Shown here: positions 55,966 through 64,000 of the stretch, one piece after another | How the letters are laid out: each line of letters opens with the position of its first letter | Numbering within the stretch: the first letter of the stretch is position 1 | Source: Roridomyces roridus | Taxonomy: Eukaryota > Basidiomycota > Agaricomycetes > Agaricales > Mycenaceae | Reading direction: 5' to 3' | Length of the DNA stretch: 64,000 nt | Assembly (NCBI GenBank): GCA_029378245.1 | Contig: JARKIF010000013.1 | Coordinates: forward strand, 992,001 to 1,056,000 | The notes under the pieces: generated by a model | Database searches by the model: none | What the model was told of the DNA's origin: nothing | What the model saw: the letters and a program-made list of their open reading frames with translations, nothing else | Translations under genes and position numbers: made by a program

Positions 55966-58073
55966 ATGTCCCCCACCCTCATCCTTGCCACAAGCTTCGC
56001 GCATCTTCAGCTCCGATATCTCTCATACCTCGCAGCAGGTGATCATGAATAATGTGCCGTCACTTGAAAGCAAAAACCTCACCGACTTTCCTCAGGTTAC
56101 GCAATATACATCTCCTTGTACCGCCTCGTGCTGTATCCGCGCTTCTTCTCCCCACTGCGCAAGATTCCCGGTCCACCTCTCGGCAATCCCCTCCTCGGGC
56201 AATTCCTCCCCTGGCTCTGGGGTGAGCCTTGCATCCCGCAGCGTGAATGGGCCAAGCAACATGGACCGACGGTGCGAGCGATGACCCTATTTGGTGTTGA
56301 GCGGATGATCTACCTCTCCCCGGAGGCATTGAATCACATCTTGGTCAAGGGGTGGCATGAGCATCCACGGGTATGTGGTCTTCAAGCGATTATCCGTGTA
56401 ATGATTGACTGATTCGCAGCCGCCGTACATGCGCGCCATGCTTGGGTTGGTGGCCGGCCACGGGCTGTTTACTACAACTGGCGAGGACCACAAGCGGTTG
56501 CGGAAAGCCATGACCCCTGCGTTTTCAGTACAGAATATGATGGCTGGTACGTGGTGTTCATCTTTTCGTGTTTTCGTGGCTCAACTCAAGAATTGTCAGA
56601 AACGGAGATGTATTACGGACCCATCGAGGGGTATGTACACCTTCTCCCTGCGCTCGTTGCGTTTGATGACACATTTTAGATTGGTCGAGGTATTGCACGA
56701 ACAGTTGAACGGGGAACCCGCCGGTCGAGTCCTGCCTCTATACGAATGGAGTGAGTGAAATTCCACCATTGTTCGTATCTCATCGCTCGCGACTTTGCAG
56801 TGAGTAAAGTCACGCTTGATATCATCTGCGACACGGCCTTCGGATACAAGCCCGACTGTCTGCACCACCCGCACAACGAACTCGCTGTCGCCTTCGAAGA
56901 CCTCTCTGGCCTGCAATCTGGGTCGGACATCATCCTGCTTGCGTGCCTGACGTCCATACCCGGCGCAGCCAAGCTCCTAGCCACCGACTGGGTCATCCGG
57001 CACCGCAAGTGGCTGGGTCGCCTACCCATACCCTTGTTTGATAAACTAGAACGCCTGGTCGACTCGACGTACCGTATCCGAAACATCTCGAGGCAGATGT
57101 TGCGCGAGAAGATGGCTGCGCCGGATGATACGAGCACAAAGAAAGATATCATGAGTTTACTCGTCCGCGCGGCGCTGGTTTCCGAATCTGACGCGGCGGC
57201 GATCGACGATAGGGCGATGGTGGACCAGGTGCTGACGTTCTTGACTGCTGGACACGAAACCACTGCGACCAGCTTATCTTGGGTGGGTGTGTTCTCTTCG
57301 CTGGCCTCGTGGATGACCAAACTCTTGCAGACATTATGGCTCCTGGCGAATGATCAGGAAAGTCAGCGCCGATTGCGTGAGGAGGTGACCCCAGTTTTCA
57401 AGGACAATTCTCGCCCCGACTACCGCACGCTGAAAAGTCTCGAGTTCCTCGACTGCGTCTTGTTCGTGAATTTCTGCACATATCCTCCCACTGATGATTC
57501 GCTAGAAATGAATCTCTGCGTCTATTCCCGCCCGTCGCACAAACATCGCGCGTGGCGACCAAGACGGACTACATCGAGGGCGTATTAGTGCCCAAAGGCA
57601 CGCTGTTGAATATTCCGGTAAGCAGCAACCACTAGTACGATCGCCCTGACCGCAAATGTGTCAATACTCCAGGTTCGCGCAATCAGCACGCAGAAATCGT
57701 TTTGGGGGGAAGACGCAGAGGAGTTCAGACCCGCGCGATGGCTCAATCTGCCCGACACGCACGACGCCACATACTCGAACTTTGCATTCCTCGTCGGGGC
57801 GCATTCGTGTATCGGCAAGATGATGGCCTTGAACGAGATGAGGGCTGTCATTGGGTGAGTTTGCTCGCTACATCTTTCCCTGTTACTTAGAGTGTTTCAG
57901 CGCGGTCATCGCCAACTTTGAGTTTACGCCGGCGTATGAGGGACAGGTCGCGCATCCTGCGATGGCGGTTACGATGAGTGCGTCTACTTGCTAATATTCA
58001 TTCCGGTTTTGACGTACGCGTTCCAGAGCCGCAGGATAATATGCCGCTGCTTGTCAAACGTGTGCAGTCTTAG
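55966..58073 (+). CDS. Cytochrome P450 monooxygenase, copy 2
   Basis: Eleven exons: 55966-56038, 56096-56370, 56420-56546, 56600-56630, 56680-56750, 56801-57282, 57331-57461, 57506-57617, 57673-57854, 57901-57977, 58027-58073; 535 aa. Every exon equals the length of its partner in copy 1 (45104-47275) except exon 6, which is 9 bp shorter. Features are the N-terminal anchor, KIPGPPLGNP hinge, AGHETTATS in the I-helix, ESLR (NESLRLFPP) and the heme loop FAFLVGAHSCIGK. It looks intact. The catalytic role is as for copy 1, with the substrate unknown. The two genes lie in opposite orientations with the sugar transporter and MFS pseudogene between them, so the duplication involved an inversion. Confidence 0.9.
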
Positions 58074-59396
58074 CTGTCGTATTTTGAATATGTATGTATG
58101 TACCATGGCATGGGTATTGAAAAAATACACAACCGTAGGTGATCTGCGTCGAGGTTCGATTCCTGCCGTTCACATTCGAAGAACGCCGGACCGTGTTTTC
58201 TTTCCTTTCCCCCATGAATCATATATTCGTCCGCCGCTTCGAAACCCCTAGAAGCGGAGCGGTCTGTGAGCCCCGTCTGTGCTCATTCGGAGTTGTTCTC
58301 AGCAGTAAGTAAGTAGCCGTGCTCATCTTTGGCTTCGACCTTCCCGTTGATGCATCCGACACACCCGAGGATGAGCAACGGCATGGCATATACTGGTTTG
58401 ATGAAGATTACGATAGCCCGTGATCTGTGAGCTACAAAGTTCAACACGCTCGAATCGTTTCACCATCACTCTGATTTAATTTTCAGCCCAAACACGCCCT
58501 GTAACAAATGGGGTCATGCATGTCTGACGCAGCAACAAAACACTATGCATGCAGCTCCTACCCAACAATGGTTCCAGCCTCTCGGCGGAGTAATATACCC
58601 GCCGCTGGCAAAGTCGCTGGCGGCCACCGGTGGCCCCCGATGGACATTGGCGGCCGTTGGCAGACGATGATTGTCATCGGTTGCCGACGGATCGCTGACA
58701 CATTTTGGTGATTGCCGCTGGCTTGCATCAGATTATATTCTCCCAACCTGCACAGCTCAGCGACTGGATTACAGTGGACTTTTCACGAATATTTGACAGC
58801 TTGTTCGAGATGTGACTATGAGAGAAGCCTGCATACATGTTATTTGTAAACATCGATGGGGATCCCATCGGTAAGTCTCAGACCTTAGGTTGAAAACCAG
58901 GCTCCAAGCTAAGGCTTAGCCTCAGGCCTTAATTAAGGCCTAAGACCTTAGGACAAACCTCAGGCCTTAGGCCTTAGGGCCAACACTGACACAACGGCTC
59001 TGCGCAATTTGAACATGAAATGACTCTGGAAATTCAACAGTGGCATCACACTCAACGGAAGAATTTGATGCATTGGAATCCGGTGGATCCCACCGAGTCC
59101 CGCCGGAAGCCAGCGATAACCGATGCACAGCGGCAATGGGTTTGCTGGCCGGCACTGGCTTCCGCCATCATCCACTGCCGATCAGCCGTTTGACAGCTCC
59201 GCGTGTATTACTGGTTGCCGGGCCCATGGCCAATTTTGTTTGGTTGAATTCCGGATCCATGCTAATTCTTTGAAGTAGTTGGTCTGAGTTGAGTAGGACT
59301 ATACCTGACGTCCTGGCATTCTTGGGATTCTTGAACTCAACCAGGGTGATTGCAACGAACAGGCCCACAGGTGCCAACCTCGGCCAAGGCCCGACG
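58074..59396. other. No gene seen; AAGGCC-rich low-complexity patch
   Basis: No supported gene. At 58880-58985 the words AAGGCCT and CCTTAGG recur, including the palindrome GGCCTTAATTAAGGCC (58927-58942). A GAGGTTCGATTCCTGCC T-arm-like word at 58151-58167 suggests another tRNA-derived fragment. Confidence 0.4.
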
Positions 59397-59506
59397 GGTT
59401 GGATGGCCGAGTGGTCTAAGGCGCCAGATTCAGGACCAGCATCTCTTAGATGCACGTACATACTTTCTGGTCTTCACAGGCGTGGGTTCGAATCCCACTC
59501 CAATCA
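59397..59506 (+). tRNA. tRNA-Leu(CAG) with a 30-bp intron
   Basis: Acceptor stem GGTTGGA (59397-59403) pairs with TCCAATC (59499-59505), with discriminator A at 59506. D-arm TGGCCGAGTGGTCTAAGGC is of Leu/Ser type. Anticodon stem CCAGA pairs with TCTGG, and the loop TTCAGG + T has anticodon CAG at 59431-59433. The intron 59435-59464 lies one base 3' of the anticodon, the usual site for nuclear tRNA introns. The long variable arm fits a type II tRNA, and the T-arm GTGGG-TTCGAAT-CCCAC is perfect. Confidence 0.9.
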
Positions 59507-59799
59507 AGTAATTTTGCTTCCGGATCACTTCATCCACACAGGCTTCACACCCGTTTCCTCTTTCCGTACTTTACACAGGTTGCCTCTTTGGTCGATCATT
59601 CATCTCAGCCTGTCCATTGGATCACAGTAGGAATTCCAGTCTTGGTCGACTCGAGGGAGAAGTTCACCGTACGCCATAAGAAGTTCATTAACACCCCGAG
59701 ATGCCCCACATTCGATTTCGCATACTTGCGTTCATATCGTTCGGAGGATCCATGTCTGCTTTAAGTACCGAGAACAAACTTCATCTGCACCATGATTCA

Positions 59800-60198
59800 A
59801 CATTCACACACTGGGAATTGAACCCAGTGCGCGTAAAGGGTAGCACTGCCGAACCTCCCCTGCGAGAGTCTGCAAGCCAAGCGAGGTACCCGTGGTGTAA
59901 GGGAAATAGGTGGGACACCGGGGGAGTGCATGAGGAATTTACAGCCTCGAACAGTGACCCCGCCCAAAAACTTGAGGGTAGACTGCCAGTGGAAATGTTC
60001 ATTTGAGATTCACAATCCGCCGGATTGTCCGCAAGATTCCGACTTGACTGATTCTACGCTCGACGTCATCGTAGGGCTTGGACACTGAATCGAAGTACAT
60101 TTCAATGGTCTGCTCGATGGGCAAAAAATAGTTGACATTGGCCAAGACATGAATCGCACACTGGGAATTGAACCTGTACGTGCGATAAAGGCGCCCAT
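59800..60198. repeat. Dispersed tRNA-like fragments (minus-strand T-arms)
   Basis: CACTGGGAATTGAACC words at ~59807 and ~60160 read on the minus strand as GGTTCAATTCCCAGTG, a T-arm. A relative lies at ~62553 (TTAGGGAACTGAACCTG). Flanking bases are partly shared (GTGCGCG-AA-GG), so they are one repeat family. No complete tRNA can be folded. Confidence 0.45.
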
Positions 60199-60747
60199 AC
60201 AGATGCTAAATGCGTAACGAAACGGTTAGCATATTTGTCAATTTGCCGCATACGGATCAATTTGATGGCTCCGGTGCCATCATATTCATGTTCCTCGGCA
60301 TCGAAAACAGGGGTGGGTGAAGCTTCATAATTTCTGGGTCATTGTGCGGAGAGCCAGAGTGTTCACAATTTTGATGCCAAATTCCATTTTGATTGCGTAC
60401 CGAAAACAATGATGCCTACGGGTGAAGAACGGTTCGACATCACCGGATGGGACTCTCAGGGGCCAGATAGACCAAGAATGCTACCTCTCAGGGCAAAAGA
60501 CCCCATCCAATCCCGATCACTGTGCACCAATATCAACTCTCTTTTATCGATTCAGACCAAGTCTCAATCAGAGCCTGAAACGAAGATGATTTTCTGGTAC
60601 ACCCACCTGGGCACCTATGGTCCTGAAATTTTATGGGTGGGAAGGGGTCACCCATAGCAATATGTGCATTTATTTTTGCCATCAAAGATTGATCGCCGGT
60701 TGATGATTTCGTTACACGTACATTTTCGTTACGCATTTAGCATCTGT
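60199..60747. mobile_element. 549-bp element with perfect 24-bp inverted ends
   Basis: The first 24 bases (ACAGATGCTAAATGCG...) recur exactly in inverse orientation at 60724-60747. The interior has no transposase. I see no obvious target duplication in the immediate flanks, so the outer border is provisional. It looks like a MITE. Confidence 0.55.
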
Positions 60748-61248
60748 AAGTAGACCCTTGCCGGAAATATGTACTTATAACAGGTGGGACGCTGGGAAAT
60801 AAACTCGGAGTCGAGCCCGTCTGATCTGGCTAGATCAGGGTTCCCTGCAAGTTCCCTGCACATTTGTACTGTTGCCGCCGCCTGGGAGTTACAGGCGGGG
60901 ATAATGTCTGCCTGGTGGCTAGACAAAAGAAGCAATTTCCCGACATTAATCGAGGCCGCAACAGGCTCTGACGTGGTTAGAAAGCCGGTTCAGACCGTGC
61001 GGGGATTCAGATACATATCTCTGTGTCTATTATTAGCAATGTTCCGAAAATAAGAGAAGCAACAATATATTGTTTCTTATGCGTGCAGCATCCCCATCGA
61101 GCACCGGCTCCAAACCCGCAGAAACCCGAACTCATTCAAGTATTCACACGTCGCTGTGGCCAAAAATACGGGCGGCGGTGGAGTTCATGGTTGAAAATTC
61201 GGAATGTTGGCAAGGCTGGAGATGAATTGCATTACATCAATCGCCGTG

Positions 61249-61333
61249 CGTCCCGTGTTCAGCAGCGTCCCGAGTTCAGTAGCGTCCCGAGTCCAGCAGC
61301 GTCCCGAGTTCATCAGCGTCCCGAGCTCCAGGG
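61249..61333. repeat. 17-bp tandem repeat, five units
   Basis: Units of CGTCCCGAGTTCAGCAG with 1-2 substitutions each, about 120 bp upstream of the TATA box of the small secreted-peptide gene. Absent from the second duplicate. Confidence 0.75.
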
Positions 61334-61380
61334 CTCGATTAGACATACTTTCCAAATACTGAGTCAGCCTCACTCACTGA

Positions 61381-61387
61381 TATAAAG
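61381..61387 (+). promoter_or_regulatory. TATA box of secreted-peptide gene 2
   Basis: TATAAAG within TATAAAGCAGCAGCG, 73 bp before the ATG, conserved at the same place in the 63-kb copy. Confidence 0.5.
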
Positions 61388-61453
61388 CAGCAGCGACGGA
61401 ACAATCTTTCTCTCAAGCTACCAACGAAACCTCCGAGCCCAGTACAAACCAAC

Positions 61454-61629
61454 ATGTATTTCAACCGCATCCTCAGTTCCATCATCGCTCTGGCGGTGAC
61501 TCTCACTGCTGCTACCCCCGTGGTGAGTACTGCACTCTTTGTATCGTCGGTGCTGATTTGCAGGCTGAACCGAAGGGCAGCCTCGACGTGCGAGTTGAGC
61601 ATGGAGACACGCCCGCGCCACTGTGGTGA
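61454..61629 (+). CDS. Small secreted peptide, relative of the repeat precursor
   Basis: Exon 1 (61454-61522) encodes the 23-residue signal peptide MYFNRILSSIIALAVTLTAA-TPV, nearly the same as that of the gene at 39313 and of identical length. The intron (61523-61563) falls in the same place. Exon 2 (61564-61629) encodes AEPKGSLDVRVEHGDTPAPLW and stops; total 44 aa. The pro-region AEP-GS matches the 39-kb gene, but no Lys-Arg repeats follow. Downstream bases in another frame read CGDGCDHNKGF, which could be a lost cysteine-containing end. It may be a truncated paralogue or a separate short secreted peptide. Confidence 0.5.
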
Positions 61630-61779
61630 CGGATGCGACCATAACAAGGGCTTCGAATATCGGATTTCCTAGTGTGTTTCGGGAGTCTGTGTACATTAAT
61701 ACTTCTCAAAGAATTTTGCGACTTGACCTAGTAACCGTAGATTATGATGTAGCAATGAGAGAGAAAGTTCCTGGCTCAG

Positions 61780-62785
61780 ATAAAGAAGCAAGGTGACCTA
61801 GAGATTGACTGCGTAACACTGGAAGCCGCCAGGCATGCCGCTGACAACTTGAAGGAGCTGCGAGAGGTTGGCCGTCACCCATAGATGATAGCACATCCGA
61901 AGCTAGGTCGGATAAAGGCTCATAAAGCCAACTTGCATGGGGTTGCTAAGGCGGCGAGGGGTGCCTGGGTCGAACGATTCGTGGTATTCATCCTCTGTAC
62001 CGTAGGAAGTGCAGTTGTAGTCTCAGGGCCAGACTGTAGTATCACTGACGAACAAATAGTGATACAGTGCCGTTGTAGCAGATCTCTCTCTCGCAGAATC
62101 CTCCGGATTGAGAGGCAGTGATGTGGCATGGTGCTGGTTGCCGGAAGAGAGATGGTCGTCACGGTTTGCGCGCAAACTGCGCAGGGAACCGGGATTACTG
62201 GGGCTCTTGGATTATTCAAACATTTTCGCAATTCAGATCGTCGCCACTGCTAGTGGGTTCGGCGTCTGTTCAAACGTTCAAAGATTAGCCCAATCCGCGA
62301 AAAATTCTCGGGATGGTGGAGAGACGGTGCTTCCGGAATCCGTTGGGAATACTTAGCGAGCAATTCAAACGACTGGTGCTCAGCACACACTGAGTCCAAC
62401 AACCCCAGTTATGTAGATGCACAATTCATTAACTTCAAAGAGACTATAGACATCCAAAGCGAAGCAAAATGTTTTCATATTGTTCGGACGACTGGAGATT
62501 TCTGGTCTGCTCGACGGGGAAAAACTACCATTGGCCAAGGTTATGAATGACACACTTAGGGAACTGAACCTGTGCGCGCGACCAGAGCTGCCCATAAGCT
62601 GCCGTAAGGAGACTGTGGTGTTGAATGTGACGACAATTTTTTATTCCGAGGCACTCTGGCATACGAGTCTGGTACACGCTTGTATGGCCCATGTTGCGGG
62701 AGTTCCAAAGGGTTCGACTGGCATGTAAACTACTTAGCTAGTGTATTCTCGTCAAACTTTCTCCCGAGTGTAGCAAGCAAATATA
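61780..62785. other. No gene seen
   Basis: Spacer between the two duplicate segments. It contains a tRNA-like fragment near 62545-62600. No supported coding sequence. Confidence 0.4.
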
Positions 62786-63470
62786 TATGGGGATCTGCAA
62801 ACGAACTCGGAGTCGAACCTGCGCATTTGGACTGTCGCCGCCCGGTAGTCACAGGCGGAGATCCTGTCTACGTGCTAGAGCCTACAAAAGAAGCAATTCC
62901 GCGCCGTTGAACCAGATTGAACCCCGGCAGTCGAGGCCACATCCGACTGTCAATGGAGAGCTCAAGCGGAAGTCCGATCAAGGTTCAGTGCTACTCAGGG
63001 CTCTGTCGAAGGCACTACAAACCCCGCGCGAAGTTGCTGACATGGTTAAAAGGGATACATGTCTGTGTCTATGACTCGCGGTTTCCCGAAAACAAGGGCA
63101 ACAATATATCATTTACTATGCATCCCCCCATTGAACACCGGCTTCAGAGCTGCAGAGGCCCGGGCTCATTTGAGTATTCGAATATTCCCGCGTCGCTGTG
63201 CGACAAAATACTGGTCGTGGCGTTCATGAATCATGGTTGGAAATTCGGAATGTTGGCCCGGGCAGCTATTGGCAGGATGTTTATAGAAGTGGGTGTGCGG
63301 TGGTGCCTAAACGGGACTCGCAACGCCGCAGATCGAGTTCAAACAAGTATGGGGATCTTGGTCTCCGCATACATCAATCGTCGGTAGCTCGGGTTCCGCG
63401 GCCAAAGTCGATGACTGTTCGATTAAATATACTTTCCGAGTATCGAGCCAACCTCACTGATATAAAGCAG

Positions 63471-63477
63471 CAGCGGC
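63471..63477 (+). promoter_or_regulatory. TATA box of secreted-peptide gene 3
   Basis: TATAAAG, 63 bp before the ATG, in the same TATAAAGCAGCAGCG context as the 61-kb gene. Confidence 0.5.
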
Positions 63478-63533
63478 CGAACGATCCTTCACCCAAGTTA
63501 CCACGAAAACCTTCGAACCCAATACAAACCAAC

Positions 63534-63726
63534 ATGCATTTCAACCTCATCCTCAGTTCCATCATCGCTCTAGCGGTGACTATTGCTGCTGCTACACCCG
63601 TGGTCAGTACTGCACTGTTCATATTCAAATTATCGGTCAATGAACTGAACCACTTTGCAGGCTGAGCCCAAGGGCAGCCTAGACGCGCGAGTTGAGCTGG
63701 GGGCCCCGCCCGCGCCCGCGTGGTGA
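63534..63726 (+). CDS. Small secreted peptide, second short relative
   Basis: Exon 1 (63534-63602) encodes MHFNLILSSIIALAVTIAAA-TPV. A 58-bp intron ends TTTGCAG, and exon 2 (63661-63726) encodes AEPKGSLDARVELGAPPAPAW; 44 aa. Exon lengths equal those of the 61-kb gene. The two end in Pro-Ala-Pro-Leu/Ala-Trp. Signal peptide, intron position and AEPKGS pro-region link both to the repeat precursor at 39313. No repeats or cysteines remain in frame. Confidence 0.5.
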
Positions 63727-63830
63727 AGGATGCGACCTAACAAGGGCTTCGATTATCAGATTTCCCAGTGTGTTGCGGGAGTCTGTATATATTAATACTT
63801 CTTCTCAAACAATTTTGCGACTTGACCCGG

Positions 63831-64000
63831 TCACCTCGTGACATGATGATAACGAAGAAACTGCAGCCGCTCGAGTACGATGTATACACATACCCCAGAG
63901 GCACGTCCGTGCACCCGCCCAAAAGTGGCGCACAACCCTGTGTGGAGGTATTACACGTCAGCTCTTGAGGGATAGAAACGCCTGGATGTCCGTGGCCAAG
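63831..64000. other. No gene seen
   Basis: Right edge of the window. No supported feature. Confidence 0.4.

Larger units (their letters stand above)
60780..61780. repeat. Segmental duplication, copy 1 (carries peptide gene 2)
   Basis: Shares ordered landmarks with 62790-63830: ACTCGGAGTCGA-CC, CGCCGCC-GG, ACAGGCGG, AAAAGAAGCAATT, TATAAAGCAGCAGCG, the signal-peptide exon, CAAGGGCTTCGA-TATC and ATTTTGCGACTTGACC. Spacing between copies is about 2.08 kb. Divergence is moderate, with indels. Confidence 0.65.
62790..63830. repeat. Segmental duplication, copy 2 (carries peptide gene 3)
   Basis: Partner of 60780-61780. The left part has a minus-strand tRNA-like T-arm (GGTTCGACTCC read from ~62820). 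Confidence 0.6.

Noticed and set aside
61249..61333. CRISPR-like array
   Set aside because: Direct 17-bp tandem units without spacers, in a eukaryotic context.
61454..61629. Calling the 61-kb gene a repeat precursor
   Set aside because: Only the signal peptide and pro-region match; no Lys-Arg repeats remain in frame.

Overview
The window looks like the nuclear genome of a filamentous basidiomycete, probably an agaricomycete. Genes are split by many 45-65 bp GT-AG introns. The mobile DNA is typical of that group: CxC2/KDZ transposases, a chromodomain Ty3/Gypsy element, small hAT-like and pogo-like non-autonomous elements, and tRNA-headed SINE-like repeats. One intron-containing tRNA-Leu was found. 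There are no rRNA genes, CRISPR arrays or bacterial operon features. Exon borders are hand-derived from reading frame and splice signals.

Region 1 (1-22 kb) is dominated by KDZ transposon neighbourhoods. A GH5 glucanase fragment at the left edge is cut off at about 545. Two similar four-gene neighbourhoods follow. Each has a large acidic 'FQG' protein (minus strand), a protein A with two RNase H1 N-terminal-like (viroplasmin-like) domains, a small basic repeat protein B, and a CxC2-KDZ transposase. In neighbourhood 1 the KDZ gene is truncated. In neighbourhood 2 it is intact (11 exons, 1,089 aa). Two ~520-560 bp tRNA-headed repeats in opposite orientation bracket neighbourhood 2.

Region 2 (22-30.2 kb) is one decayed Gypsy chromovirus: gag, RT, RNase H, integrase, chromodomain, an antisense Zn2Cys6-type accessory gene, and a 3' LTR. 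A 1,464-bp LTR-like insertion splits gag.

Region 3 (30.6-42 kb) holds an intact FAD monooxygenase, an interrupted adenylate-forming enzyme, duplicated fragments of both, arrays of tRNA-like repeats, and a 540-bp hAT-type element with a perfect 8-bp target duplication. Inside the monooxygenase pseudogene lies a small gene (39313-39689) for a secreted precursor with three tandem two-cysteine repeats, each starting at a Lys-Arg site. This is the best candidate for an undescribed system.

Region 4 (42-58 kb) has a Tag1-like membrane protein, two paralogous P450 genes with matching exon layouts (plus a third 5' fragment), a sugar transporter, a wrecked DHA1-type MFS gene and a pogo-like MITE that reshapes the end of a small gene.

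Region 5 (58-64 kb) is gene-poor. It has tRNA-Leu, a 549-bp element with perfect 24-bp inverted ends, and a segmental duplication carrying two shorter relatives of the secreted-peptide gene.
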